From assembly GCA_030524205.1 (NCBI GenBank), contig JAUNGZ010000013.1, positions 1 through 63,446 on the forward strand: 63,446 nucleotides of DNA, written 5' to 3'. This DNA is from Eubacteriales bacterium. GTDB lineage: Bacteria; Bacillota; Clostridia; Oscillospirales; Butyricicoccaceae. Under the pieces are notes generated by a model that ran no database searches, was not told where the DNA came from, and worked only from the letters and a program-made list of their open reading frames with translations. This document shows, in pieces, positions 24,195 to 33,215 of this stretch (position 1 is its first letter; the number at the start of each line of letters is the position of its first letter). A program made the translations under genes and the position numbers.

Positions 24195-25573
24195 CCTTCA
24201 ACGTCCTCCCCTAAAAACAGCGCGAGCGCCTGCTCCATTTTCATGCCGCGGCTGCCCTTAAACAGCAGCGCGTCGCCCGGCTTTGCGTCCTGCCGGAGCG
24301 CCGCTGCCAGCGCCGGTTGATTATCAAACGCAAAAGCGTTTATCATGCCGCGCTCCTTTGCGCCGGCGACCATCGCGTCCGCGTCCGGTCCGTAAGCGTA
24401 CAGCGCATCGGCGTTTTCCGCGGCGGCGCGGCCCGCGCGGCGGTGTCCCTCCTCGGCGTAGCCGCCCAGCTCGAGCATCGAGCCGAGCACCGCGAAGCGG
24501 CGGCCCTCCGGCGCCATCGAGCGGAGCACCCGCAGGGTGGCCTCCATCGCGTCCGGACTTGCGTTATAGCAGTCGGCAAAAATGGAGAAGCCGTTTTGCT
24601 CGTAGATATTCTGACGCATGCCGCTCGCCTCATAAGAGGCCAGCCCGGCCGCGATGCTGTCCGGCGCCTGGCCGAGCAGCAGGCCGACGGCCGCAGCCGC
24701 CAAGGCGTTCAGCACGTTATGCGCGCCCGGAACGCCGAGCTTTGCGGAAAAGCGGCCGCCCACCGGCAGCCCCTCGGCGCGCAAACTGTTATTTACTATA
24801 TCAAATGCGCCGTCCTCACGCAAGTATGCCGTCAGGTCGCACGCGGGATTTTCCATGCCATAAGTAACGACCCGGCAGCCCAGATCGTTCCGTCTGTCCC
24901 ACAAAAGCGGCTCGTCGCCGCAGAAAACGGCGCAACCGCCGGGCTTTAAGCCCTCGAGTATTTCCAGCTTGGCCTTGCAGATGCCCTCGCGCGAGCCGAG
25001 GAATTCGATGTGCGAGGTGCCGATATTGGTGATCACCGCGATATCGGGCCGCGCCGCCGCCGTCATGCGGGACAGCTCGCCGAAGTGGTTCATGCCCATC
25101 TCGGCGATCATCACCTCGGTGCGCTTATCCATGCACAGCAGCGTCAGCGGCAGGCCGATCTCGTTGTTGAGGTTGCCTTCTGTTTTCAGCGCGCGGAACG
25201 ACTGGCTGACGACCGCGTACAGCAGCTCCTTGGTGGTCGTTTTGCCGACCGACCCGGTCACGCCGACGACCTTGCCGCCGCATAGCGCGCGGTAGCCGCC
25301 CGCCAAATCCAACAGTGCCTGCGAGGTGTTTCCCACATACAGCGCGGGCACCGGATACCCTTCGTTCCTTCGGTGGGATACGACCGCCGCCGCGCCGCCC
25401 GCGACCGCTTTGGCGATAAAGTCATGCCCATCGTATTTTTCGCCCTTGATCGGCAGAAACAGCGCGTTATCCGGAATGCGGCGCGAATCGGTGGAAACCG
25501 CCGTCAGCTCCGCGTTCCCCTTCGCCTCTCCGTGCGTCCATTCCGCCGCCTGCGCGAGCGTAAAGCCTTCCAT
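24191..25573 (-). CDS. murF: UDP-MurNAc-tripeptide:D-Ala-D-Ala ligase MurF
   Basis: 460 residues, Mur ligase fold. N-terminal substrate domain (STDSRRIPDNALFLPIKGEKYDGHDF), ATP site GVTGSVGKTTTKELL, NEIGLPLTL, and the C-terminal domain with FADCYNASPDAMEATL. It completes the pentapeptide. Between murE and mraY. Confidence 0.96.
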   Translation of the reverse strand: MEGFTLAQAAEWTHGEAKGNAELTAVSTDSRRIPDNALFLPIKGEKYDGHDFIAKAVAGGAAAVVSHRRNEGYPVPALYVGNTSQALLDLAGGYRALCGGKVVGVTGSVGKTTTKELLYAVVSQSFRALKTEGNLNNEIGLPLTLLCMDKRTEVMIAEMGMNHFGELSRMTAAARPDIAVITNIGTSHIEFLGSREGICKAKLEILEGLKPGGCAVFCGDEPLLWDRRNDLGCRVVTYGMENPACDLTAYLREDGAFDIVNNSLRAEGLPVGGRFSAKLGVPGAHNVLNALAAAAVGLLLGQAPDSIAAGLASYEASGMRQNIYEQNGFSIFADCYNASPDAMEATLRVLRSMAPEGRRFAVLGSMLELGGYAEEGHRRAGRAAAENADALYAYGPDADAMVAGAKERGMINAFAFDNQPALAAALRQDAKPGDALLFKGSRGMKMEQALALFLGEDVEG

Positions 25574-25599
25574 CCGTACGTCCCCCCGTGTCCTTCTTT

Positions 25600-27045
25600 T
25601 TACTTCCCGCGGTCCGCGAAATACGCGGCCACGATTTCACGCTCATCCATATGGTGCTTGACATGGTTGACCTCCTGATAGGTCTCGTGTCCTTTTCCCA
25701 TCAGCACCAGCACGTCGTCCTTCTTCGCGTGCGCCAGCGCCCAGCGGATGGCCTCCGGCCGGTCGACGATGACCTGCATGGGCGTTTTGGAATCCTGCAT
25801 GCCCGCAAGGATGTCGTCGATGATCGCCTGCGGGTCCTCGGTGCGCGGATTGTCGCTCGTCACGACGCAGAAATCAGCCAGCTCGGCCGCGATCCTTCCC
25901 ATTTTGGGCCGCTTCGTCTTATCGCGGTCGCCGCCGCAGCCGAACAGCGCGACAACGCGCCCTTTCGCAAAGCCCCGCACGGCGCGGAGCACGTTGTCAA
26001 CGCCGTCCGGCGAGTGCGCGTAGTCGATCAGCACGGTGTAGTCGGTCTCGGTCGGCACGACCTCGACGCGGCCCTTGACGCCGGTTGCCGTGGCAAGCGC
26101 TGCCGCGGCGTCCGCGAGCGGCACGCCGAGCTGCACCGCGACGCCGAGCGCGGCAAGCCCGTTTTCGGCCGAAAAATGCCCCGGGATCGGCAGCTTGACG
26201 CGGGCAAGCTCGCCCTTGGTGTTGGCGATGAACTCGACGCCGTCCGCGTGCAGCCGGAGGTTTTTGGCGGTCAGATCGGCTGCGTCCTTCTCGCAGGAGA
26301 AGGTCAGGCACGGGCACCTTGCGTCGTCCAGCATGGCCTTTGCCGCCGGGTCGTCAAGATTGACCACGCCCTTATCGCAGACCGAAAACAGCAGCGCCTT
26401 GGCTTTGCGGTATTCCTCCATCGTTTTGTGGAAATCGAGATGGTCCTGCGTCAAATTGGTAAACGCGCCGACCGCAAAGCGGATGCCGTGCACACGGTCG
26501 AGCACCAGCGAGTGCGAGGAAACCTCCATCACCACATGCGTGCAGCCTGCCTCGCGCATACGCGCGAACAGCGCGTGCAGCTCATAGCTTTCGGGGGTCG
26601 TGCGCTCGGTTTCGACCGTCTCGTCGCCGATCAGGTTCTGGTTAGTGCCGATCAGCCCGACCTTGTGCCCCGCCTGCTCCAAGATGTGCTTGACAAGATA
26701 GGTCGTGGTCGTTTTTCCGTTCGTGCCGGTCACGCCGACCATGGTCATCGCGTCCGCCGGATGGTCAAAGCGGTTCGCCGCGATTTCGGCCAGCGCTTCG
26801 CGGGCGTTTGCCACCACAACCGCCGGCACGCCCGCGGGCGCTTCCTCGCACACGACCGCCGCCGCGCCCTGCTCGATCGCCTTGCCGATATACCGGTGCC
26901 CGTCGGTCGCGTAGCCGCGGATCGCGACGAACAGGTCGCCCGGGCCGACGGCGCGCGAATCATAGCGCACCTCCCGGATATCCAGATCGTCAGCCGCCGT
27001 GCGGCTGATTACCGAAACGCCTTTCAGCAATTCCTGTATTTTCAT
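25600..27045 (-). CDS. murE: UDP-MurNAc-tripeptide synthetase MurE
   Basis: 481 residues. VRYDSRAVGPGDLFVAIRGY, ATP site GVTGTNGKTTTTYL, TTPESYELH, and the substrate motif DNPRTEDP, which in this family is associated with meso-diaminopimelate as the third residue. This suggests a DAP-type peptidoglycan. The ribosome site overlaps the stop of the upstream PBP gene. Confidence 0.95.
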   Translation of the reverse strand: MKIQELLKGVSVISRTAADDLDIREVRYDSRAVGPGDLFVAIRGYATDGHRYIGKAIEQGAAAVVCEEAPAGVPAVVVANAREALAEIAANRFDHPADAMTMVGVTGTNGKTTTTYLVKHILEQAGHKVGLIGTNQNLIGDETVETERTTPESYELHALFARMREAGCTHVVMEVSSHSLVLDRVHGIRFAVGAFTNLTQDHLDFHKTMEEYRKAKALLFSVCDKGVVNLDDPAAKAMLDDARCPCLTFSCEKDAADLTAKNLRLHADGVEFIANTKGELARVKLPIPGHFSAENGLAALGVAVQLGVPLADAAAALATATGVKGRVEVVPTETDYTVLIDYAHSPDGVDNVLRAVRGFAKGRVVALFGCGGDRDKTKRPKMGRIAAELADFCVVTSDNPRTEDPQAIIDDILAGMQDSKTPMQVIVDRPEAIRWALAHAKKDDVLVLMGKGHETYQEVNHVKHHMDEREIVAAYFADRGK

Positions 27046-27054
27046 ACGTTCCTC

Positions 27055-29442
27055 CTATCGGTCGCTTACATCGGTCGTGTTGGCAAATTCAACGGTGATC
27101 ACGGCGCCGATGTTCACTTTCGTTCCCGCGACCGGATTTTGCTTGCTCGCCGTGGTGTCGCCCGTTACCTGCGCGCTTGCCACGCCCTTTTGCTTCAGAT
27201 ACAGTCCGTATTCCGCCAGCGTGTCGCGGCAGTCGGACGGACTGAGCCCGGTCAAATCGGGCACTTCGATCTGCTCTGCCGGCTTGCTTTCTCCCATGTA
27301 CAGAATGACCGAGCCGCTCGCCGGGATCTTGATCCCGCCCGCCGGCACCTGATCGGTCACCTTGTCGCCGTCGCCGACGATGCGGTAGGACAGTCCGGCG
27401 TCCTCAAGCGCCGCGGCCGCCTGCGGCTGGTCCCGCCCGATCAAGCTGGGCACCGCGATCTCGCGACGGTCGCTTTCCTGCTCCGCGTAACTCGGCGTAA
27501 CGCCGATATACGGCAGCACATCCTCCATCAAACGACCGACGACAGGCGCGGCCACCGCGCCGCCGCCGTGCGGCGAGGATTCCGGCAGGTCCTGCACGGC
27601 AACCAGCACGACGATCTGGGGATCGTCCATCGGGGCTACGCCGATAAAGGACGCGGTGTAGCGTTTTTCCTCGTCGCCCGCCTGCTCCTGAATTTCAGAG
27701 GTAGCCGTCTTGCCGCCCACGCGGTAGCCCGCGACGTAAGCGTTTTTGCCCGTGCCGCCGTTGACGACGGCCTCCATCGCCTGCCGCATAAAGGCGGAGG
27801 TCTGTGCGGAAATGACCTGACGGACGACCGTGGTCTCGGTGGTCGATTTGACCGAGCCGTCGCTGTTCAGGATTTCCTTGACGACATAAGGCTTTTTAAG
27901 CTTGCCATCGTCCACGATGGCCGCAACCATGCTGACCATCTGGATCGGCGTAACCGTGAAGCGCTGTCCGAACGAAGCGACGGCAAGCGAAACCTCGTTC
28001 CACTGGTCGGACTTGGTGATGTCGTGGAAAATGCCCTTGCTTTCGTTGGGCAGGTCGATTCCCGTCTTATCGGTCATGCCGAACGCTTTGTAAAACTCAT
28101 AAAAACGGCTGAGGCCGGTTTTCGCGGCAATCTGCATCATGCCCACGTTGCAGGAGTTAACGAGCGTTTCCTCCAGTGTCAGCGAACCGTGCCCGCCCGT
28201 TTTCCAGCAGCCTATGGGCTTGGACCAGTCGCCCACCATCATCGAGCCGCCGCAGAAGAAGGTGTCCCCATCGTGCACAAGGCCGAGCTCGTATGCGGTC
28301 GCGACGTTCATCAGCTTGAAGGTCGAGCCGGGCTCGTAGGTATCGGTAACGACCGGGTTGTACCACATTTTGTACATTTCCTCGGTGCGCGCCTCGCCGA
28401 TCGCGGTATAGAGCTTTTTATTGCTCTGGATGCTCTCCGGCAGGTTTTCCAGACCGCCCTCCCGATAGTATTTGTCGGAAATTTCCGCCGATACGCCCGC
28501 TTCCGTCAAAATCGCCTGTATTCTGGTTTTCAGTTCGTCCAGATAGCGCTCGTTGGAAATAACGCGCGGTTCGTTGGGATCGAAGTCGGGCAGCGACGCC
28601 ATTGCGAGCACCGCGCCCGTTTTTGCGTTCAGCACAATGCCCGACACGCCGCGGCGGGCGTTCGGGTTATCGGCCAGCGCGGTCTCAAGATGTTTTTCCA
28701 GATAGCTCTGAATATCGCTGTCGATGGTCAGCACAAGCGAATTGCCGTCCTGCGCGGGAATGTACTGCTCATAGTCGTACGGCATATCCTGATTTTTAGC
28801 GTTCTGTGCGCGCACGATGCGGCCCGCCGTGCCGGCGAGCTCGCTTTCATACTCGGACTCCAAGCCGTACACGCCCACGTTTTCGCCGTTGACGTAGCCC
28901 AGCACAGCCGACAGGTATTCGCCGTATTTGTAATAGCGCTTGGTGTCGGGTTCGGGGTAAACGCCGGTGCATTCGGCGTCCTCGAGCGCGGCGTACAGCA
29001 GCTTCGCGGTGTCCTTATCGACCTTTTGGGCGATAATCTCATACATCGAATCGGTCTTCTGCACTTTTTTCAGCACGGTGTCGTAATCCAGCTCGAGCGT
29101 GTCGGAAAGGATTTTCGCCAGCGTCTGCTGCTGCGTTTCCGCCGAGATCCCCTTTTTCACCTTGGCCTCGCTGATCACGCCCTTGGGGTTGACGGTCACG
29201 CGCTCAACCGAGGCCGACTCGGCCAGCACCTGCATGTTGGTATCATAAATCGTGCCGCGGTTGGGGGTCACGATCGCGTCGCGCGTCTGCAGTGTCGTCG
29301 CCTGCTGCACATAAAACCGCTGGTTGAACACCTGCATATACAGCAGGCGCACGCAGACGATGCCGAAGCCGACGACCACGAAAGCCAGCGTCAAAAAAAC
29401 AATGCGCGAACGCATTTGATTGCTCGGTCCCTTTACTGCCAT
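27055..29442 (-). CDS. Class B penicillin-binding protein with PASTA domains (SpoVD/FtsI-like)
   Basis: 795 residues: one N-terminal membrane helix, a PBP dimerisation domain, a transpeptidase domain and two C-terminal PASTA domains (VPSLIGRDQPQAAAALEDAG, VPDLTGLSPSDCRDTL). Active-site motifs: STFK near residue 373, SCN near 427, and KTAT near 577 in place of the common KTGT. It crosslinks septal or spore peptidoglycan with FtsW-type SEDS proteins. Start chosen at ATG 29442 with GTGGAGGA upstream. Only one such PBP is seen here, so it may serve division, sporulation or both. Confidence 0.92.
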   Translation of the reverse strand: MAVKGPSNQMRSRIVFLTLAFVVVGFGIVCVRLLYMQVFNQRFYVQQATTLQTRDAIVTPNRGTIYDTNMQVLAESASVERVTVNPKGVISEAKVKKGISAETQQQTLAKILSDTLELDYDTVLKKVQKTDSMYEIIAQKVDKDTAKLLYAALEDAECTGVYPEPDTKRYYKYGEYLSAVLGYVNGENVGVYGLESEYESELAGTAGRIVRAQNAKNQDMPYDYEQYIPAQDGNSLVLTIDSDIQSYLEKHLETALADNPNARRGVSGIVLNAKTGAVLAMASLPDFDPNEPRVISNERYLDELKTRIQAILTEAGVSAEISDKYYREGGLENLPESIQSNKKLYTAIGEARTEEMYKMWYNPVVTDTYEPGSTFKLMNVATAYELGLVHDGDTFFCGGSMMVGDWSKPIGCWKTGGHGSLTLEETLVNSCNVGMMQIAAKTGLSRFYEFYKAFGMTDKTGIDLPNESKGIFHDITKSDQWNEVSLAVASFGQRFTVTPIQMVSMVAAIVDDGKLKKPYVVKEILNSDGSVKSTTETTVVRQVISAQTSAFMRQAMEAVVNGGTGKNAYVAGYRVGGKTATSEIQEQAGDEEKRYTASFIGVAPMDDPQIVVLVAVQDLPESSPHGGGAVAAPVVGRLMEDVLPYIGVTPSYAEQESDRREIAVPSLIGRDQPQAAAALEDAGLSYRIVGDGDKVTDQVPAGGIKIPASGSVILYMGESKPAEQIEVPDLTGLSPSDCRDTLAEYGLYLKQKGVASAQVTGDTTASKQNPVAGTKVNIGAVITVEFANTTDVSDR

Positions 29443-29538
29443 GTGCTTTTTGTCCTCCACTGCCGTTTGGTCAAAAAAAGCGTAAGGAGTCAGAAGTTTC
29501 CACCTCTCACTCCCCTGTTACGCATCCTATTCATTTGG

Positions 29539-30027
29539 TTACCGGATATATTCCACAACAGCGGAAAAGCTGCGCGCCAGACCGGCGAACAGCGCGTCGA
29601 GCGACACGCCGCTTTCCGCGACGGTCACGCTGTCGGGATTGACAAGCTCGATGTACTCGATCTGAGAGCTGTCCATCTTTACCATGCCAAGGTTTTGAAC
29701 CGCGTATTCTTCCACCTGCGTCATATCCATGCTGTGCGCCTGCTTGCTCGACAGCGAAACGCTTTCCGCCGTCAGCTCGTCGAGCCGGTCGGTCTGCGCG
29801 GAGACCTCGGCCGTCAACTGGGTGAGCTGCATTTGGCAAAACAGGATATAAACCGCTGCTACCGCCAAAACGCCGATACAAACGATAACGCCGGGCCGAA
29901 CGCCGGACTTTTTGCGCCTGCGGGGAGTGGGTACAGCGCGCAGATCGCGCCGCTCCTCGCGGCGCGCAGGTGTAAAGCGCTCGTCGTATTGTTTGTATGC
30001 TACGCTTTCCCTGCTGGCTGTCATCAT
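29539..30027 (-). CDS. ftsL: FtsL-like division protein
   Basis: 162 residues: a basic cytoplasmic N-terminus (~65 residues), one membrane helix (VIVCIGVLAVAAVYILF), then a short coiled coil (LTQLTAEVSAQTDRLDELTAE) and EEYAVQNLGMVKMD, which resembles the FtsL heptad/NLGM pattern. Location between rsmH and the PBP gene fits FtsL exactly. Low sequence conservation is normal for the family. Confidence 0.85.
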   Translation of the reverse strand: MMTASRESVAYKQYDERFTPARREERRDLRAVPTPRRRKKSGVRPGVIVCIGVLAVAAVYILFCQMQLTQLTAEVSAQTDRLDELTAESVSLSSKQAHSMDMTQVEEYAVQNLGMVKMDSSQIEYIELVNPDSVTVAESGVSLDALFAGLARSFSAVVEYIR

Positions 30028-30052
30028 TGCATTTCCTTTCTTGCTCGCCCGT

Positions 30053-30988
30053 TCATATTTTCTCACATACGCGCAGCTTGGCGCTGCGCGCTCTCGGGTT
30101 TTCCCCGATCTCTTTTTCGTCCGGCACAATCGGCTTGCGCGGCGTCAGTTTTACCTTGGGTGTTTTGCCGCACACGCACACCGGGAATTCCTTCGGGCAG
30201 GTGCAGCCCTGCGCCGCCTGCTGAAACGCAGCCTTGACGATGCGGTCCTCCAAGCTGTGAAAGGTGATCACCGCCAGACGCCCGCCGGGAACCAGACAGT
30301 CGATCGCTTTGTCCATCGCCTCGCGCACCGCGCCGAGCTCGTCGTTCACCGCAATGCGGATCGCCTGAAAGCTGCGCTTGGCCGGATGCTGTTTTTCCCG
30401 CTTTGCCTTGCCCGGCATCGCGCGTTTGATCACCTCGACCAGCTCGAGCGTGGTCCCGATCGGTTTTTTCTCCCGCTCGCGCTCGATCGCGGCGGCTATC
30501 AGCGGCGCATAGCGCTCTTCGCCGTATTCAAACAGAATGCGGCGAATTTCGTCTCTGCTCCATTCGTTCACAATCTCGTAGGCGGTCAGCTTTTGCTGCC
30601 GGTCCATGCGCATGTCGAGCGGCGCGTCCTGCATGTAGGAGAAGCCCCGCTCCGCGTGGTCGAGCTGCGGCGAGGATACGCCGAGATCGAACAGGATGCC
30701 GTCCGCGCCCGCAAGGCCCAGCCCCGCAAGCACCTTGTCGATATCCCGAAAATCGCTTTTGACAGGCGTTACGCGCTGCCAGACCGTTTCCAGCCGGACG
30801 CGCGCATTTTCCAGCGCCTCGTCGTCGCGGTCGATGCAGATCAGACGCCCGGTATCATGCAAACGCTCCGCAATGCGGAGCGAATGTCCGGCGCCGCCGG
30901 TCGTCGCGTCGACGTAAACGCCGTCCGGCTTGATCCGCAGCGCCTCCAAACAGGCTTCGAGCAAAATGGACACGTGATGAAATTCCAT
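30053..30988 (-). CDS. rsmH: 16S rRNA (cytosine1402-N4)-methyltransferase RsmH
   Basis: 311 residues. Starts MEFHHVSILLEACLEALRIK, then YVDATTGGAGHS (SAM site), FDLGVSSPQLDHAERGFSY, and ITFHSLEDRIVK. It methylates C1402 in the ribosomal P site. GGAGGGAAG precedes the start. Second gene of the dcw operon. Confidence 0.97.
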   Translation of the reverse strand: MEFHHVSILLEACLEALRIKPDGVYVDATTGGAGHSLRIAERLHDTGRLICIDRDDEALENARVRLETVWQRVTPVKSDFRDIDKVLAGLGLAGADGILFDLGVSSPQLDHAERGFSYMQDAPLDMRMDRQQKLTAYEIVNEWSRDEIRRILFEYGEERYAPLIAAAIEREREKKPIGTTLELVEVIKRAMPGKAKREKQHPAKRSFQAIRIAVNDELGAVREAMDKAIDCLVPGGRLAVITFHSLEDRIVKAAFQQAAQGCTCPKEFPVCVCGKTPKVKLTPRKPIVPDEKEIGENPRARSAKLRVCEKI

Positions 30989-31008
30989 GCTTCCCTCCAG
31001 CCCGCAGG

Positions 31009-31416
31009 TTAAAAATCAATATCCTCCAGCTCGGCCTCGTCGCACTGGTCGTTGTAGGCAATCCAGCGCTCGCTGTCCCAGATTTCCGCGCGGTCCATCA
31101 TGCCCACGACGGTGACATCCTTGCGCAGGCCCGCAAACTCGCGCAGGTCGGCGCGGATCAGGATGCGTCCCTGTGCGTCCAGCTCGACGTCCATCGCTTT
31201 GGCCATGTAATACCGCTGCGTCCGGCGGGCCGTTTCGCTGCCGCCCAGACTCTTGAGCTGCCGCTCGAAGGCTTCCCACTCCCGCTCGGGGTATGCGTAT
31301 AAGCAGCCGTCGCGGCCTTTGGTGACGGTGAAGCGTTCGCCCAGCGCGTCGCGGAGCTTGGCCGGCATCGCCAGACGCCCCTTGGCGTCAATGGAATGCT
31401 TGTACTCACCCTTCAC
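31009..31416 (-). CDS. mraZ: Transcriptional regulator MraZ
   Basis: 135 residues from GTG 31416. Two AbrB-like SpoVT domains: GEYKHSIDAKGRLAMPAKLR and MDVELDAQGRILIRADLREF. MraZ represses the dcw operon by binding direct repeats in front of itself. The start choice follows the family, which begins just before GEY. A longer frame exists upstream but would run through the operator. Confidence 0.92.
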   Translation of the reverse strand: MKGEYKHSIDAKGRLAMPAKLRDALGERFTVTKGRDGCLYAYPEREWEAFERQLKSLGGSETARRTQRYYMAKAMDVELDAQGRILIRADLREFAGLRKDVTVVGMMDRAEIWDSERWIAYNDQCDEAELEDIDF

Positions 31417-31453
31417 CGATTCACACCCACTTTCCCTTTGGTGGAATCTGTGA

Positions 31454-31479
31454 CACTTCGCCCCACTTCTCACCACCTT
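31454..31479 (-). promoter_or_regulatory. MraZ box-like direct repeats
   Basis: Read on the minus strand, three units start with GTG at a 10-bp period: GTGGTGAGAA, GTGGGGCGAA, GTGTCACAGA. MraZ operators are GTGGG-type repeats with this period. They lie between the promoter and mraZ. Confidence 0.7.
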
Positions 31480-31485
31480 GAATCC

Positions 31486-31514
31486 ATTATACCGATGACC
31501 TCTCTAGATTGCAA
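31486..31514 (-). promoter_or_regulatory. Promoter of the dcw operon
   Basis: TTGCAA, 17 nt, TATAAT on the minus strand. Confidence 0.85.
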
Positions 31515-31669
31515 GATTTTTTTCGTATTTTTTTGCAGAACATTGCGCCTATTATGCGATCATTCGACGTAATTTTGCAATTTTCAAACACTTGTTCGAT
31601 ATTTTCTTTTTTTGATGCCGTCATATCCATGACTGCAACCGGTGGGGAGAAATCCCATAGATACGCAAA

Positions 31670-31699
31670 AAAACACCGCCCCCAAAGGGACGGTGTTTC
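31670..31699 (-). terminator. Terminator after the coaD operon
   Basis: AAACACCG/CGGTGTTT hairpin with inner CCC/GGG, followed by TTTTTTT on the minus strand. Confidence 0.85.
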
Positions 31700-31711
31700 T
31701 CATTTCTCTAT

Positions 31712-32167
31712 TCACTTAGCGATCGTTTTAAAGCGCTGGCGCGCTTTGCGCACCTCTTCCAGCGAAAGCGCGACGGCTTCCTCGGTGCGCTTGAGCGTAT
31801 CCTCGCAGTACTCGTTGGCAACGCGGCGCAGCTCGCGCGACTGTATTTCAGCGTTGCCCTGCACCTCCTTGGCCTTGCGGCGCGCCGCAACGACAATTTC
31901 CGTTTCGGACACCATCTGCCGCGCGTCCTCCTCCGCCTGACGGCGGATTGCCTCGGCTTCCCGCTTGCCTGCGGCCAGCATGTCGTTTCGCTTTTCCACG
32001 ATATCCTGCGCCATTTTCAAGTCGTTCGGCAAGGTTGCGCGCAGCTCATCGAGCAGATCGAGCAGACGATCCCGTTCCAGAATGCATTTCTCGCCCGCAA
32101 GCGGAATCCCCTTTGCATCCTGCACCATATCGTACATGCTGCCTATCAGTTCGTCTAAAGTTGCCAT
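31712..32167 (-). CDS. Coiled-coil protein, function unknown
   Basis: 151 residues, almost entirely charged coiled coil (AGKREAEAIRRQAEEDARQM). The opening LDELIGSMYDMVQDAK and the overall plan resemble proteins often annotated as ATPase or F0 subunit b-like, seen next to coaD in Clostridia. No nucleotide-binding motif is present, so those names are not supported. A division- or DNA-associated scaffold is possible. It starts 3 nt after the coaD stop. Confidence 0.7.
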   Translation of the reverse strand: MATLDELIGSMYDMVQDAKGIPLAGEKCILERDRLLDLLDELRATLPNDLKMAQDIVEKRNDMLAAGKREAEAIRRQAEEDARQMVSETEIVVAARRKAKEVQGNAEIQSRELRRVANEYCEDTLKRTEEAVALSLEEVRKARQRFKTIAK

Positions 32168-32170
32168 CGT

Positions 32171-32656
32171 TTAGCCTTCCTTTCCTGTGCGGCGCACAAT
32201 ATCGTCCATGATCTCGTCGGGAACAAAACCGGCGACGCTGCCGCCGTGTACCGCAATATCCTTGACCACCGAGGAGGACAAATACATATATTCCGCGCTT
32301 GTCATCAAAAACACCGTATCAAGCTCCGGATTAAGCTTGCGGTTGGCAAGCGCCATTTGGAATTCATACTCGAAATCCGATACCGCGCGCAGGCCCTTGA
32401 CCACCGCGCACGCGCCCTGCTGCTTTGCATAATCGGCAAGCAGCCCGTCGAACGAGGTGATTTCGACGTTGGACAGATCGCCCGTCGTCCGCCACAAAAA
32501 ATCCATGCGCTCCTCCGCGGAGAACATCGGCGTTTTGTTTTGGTTATGCATCACCGCAACGATCAGCCGATCGAATACGATCGACGCGCGGCGGATGATA
32601 TCCAAATGGCCGAGGGTGACCGGGTCAAAGCTGCCCGGATAAATCGCAGTTCTCAT
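32171..32656 (-). CDS. coaD: Phosphopantetheine adenylyltransferase
   Basis: 161 residues. Nucleotidyltransferase motif TLGH at residues 14-17 after YPGSFDPV, then MFSAEERMDFL, VVKGLRAVSDFEYEFQMA and the C-terminal YLSSSVVKDIAVHGG. It makes dephospho-CoA from phosphopantetheine. An alternative ATG lies 9 nt upstream. The gene overlaps rsmD by ~32 nt, which implies tight coupling. Confidence 0.96.
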   Translation of the reverse strand: MRTAIYPGSFDPVTLGHLDIIRRASIVFDRLIVAVMHNQNKTPMFSAEERMDFLWRTTGDLSNVEITSFDGLLADYAKQQGACAVVKGLRAVSDFEYEFQMALANRKLNPELDTVFLMTSAEYMYLSSSVVKDIAVHGGSVAGFVPDEIMDDIVRRTGKEG

Positions 32657-33212
32657 GTTTTTCATCCGTTCCGCCGTCCCGCAGACGCAGAACGGTAATC
32701 AAAGTCGCGCCGTAGCGGCGGCTCGTGACCACGGAAAAACCGTGCCGGAACGCATCCTCTACTGCACTTTCGCATATTATTATACCATTTGTAGACAGAA
32801 TGTCAAACCTTTCTATCTGTGCAAGCGCATTTTCCAGAATTTTACCCCCGTAGGGCGGATCGAGGAAAATCAAGTCATAGCGCCGCTTTGCCGTTCGTGA
32901 GACAAAGCCCCCCGCTTCTGTGCGGTGCAGGGACGCCCGTTCGGACACGCGCGCCGCCTGTGTATTATTACGCAGCGTATTGTATGCTGCGGCGGCCCGT
33001 TCGACAAAATCGCAATGCGCCGCGCCGCGGCTGAGCGCCTCGATGCCAAGCTGCCCCGTGCCCGCGAACAGGTCGAGAACCTCTGCGTCCCCCACATAGT
33101 TCTGAATTAGGTTAAACACATTTTCCTTGACGCGGTCGGTCGTCGGCCGCGTGTCCATGCCGGGCACCGGCGTCAGTTTGCAGCCGCGTGCGGAACCGGA
33201 TACGACGCGCAT
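32625..33212 (-). CDS. rsmD: 16S rRNA (guanine966-N2)-methyltransferase RsmD
   Basis: 195 residues. RVVSGSARGCKL, TRPTTDRVKENVFN, DLFAGTGQLGIEALSRGA (SAM site) and the catalytic FLDPPYGG are typical. The coaD-rsmD order is widely conserved. Confidence 0.95.
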   Translation of the reverse strand: MRVVSGSARGCKLTPVPGMDTRPTTDRVKENVFNLIQNYVGDAEVLDLFAGTGQLGIEALSRGAAHCDFVERAAAAYNTLRNNTQAARVSERASLHRTEAGGFVSRTAKRRYDLIFLDPPYGGKILENALAQIERFDILSTNGIIICESAVEDAFRHGFSVVTSRRYGATLITVLRLRDGGTDEKHENCDLSGQL

Positions 33213-33215
33213 CGG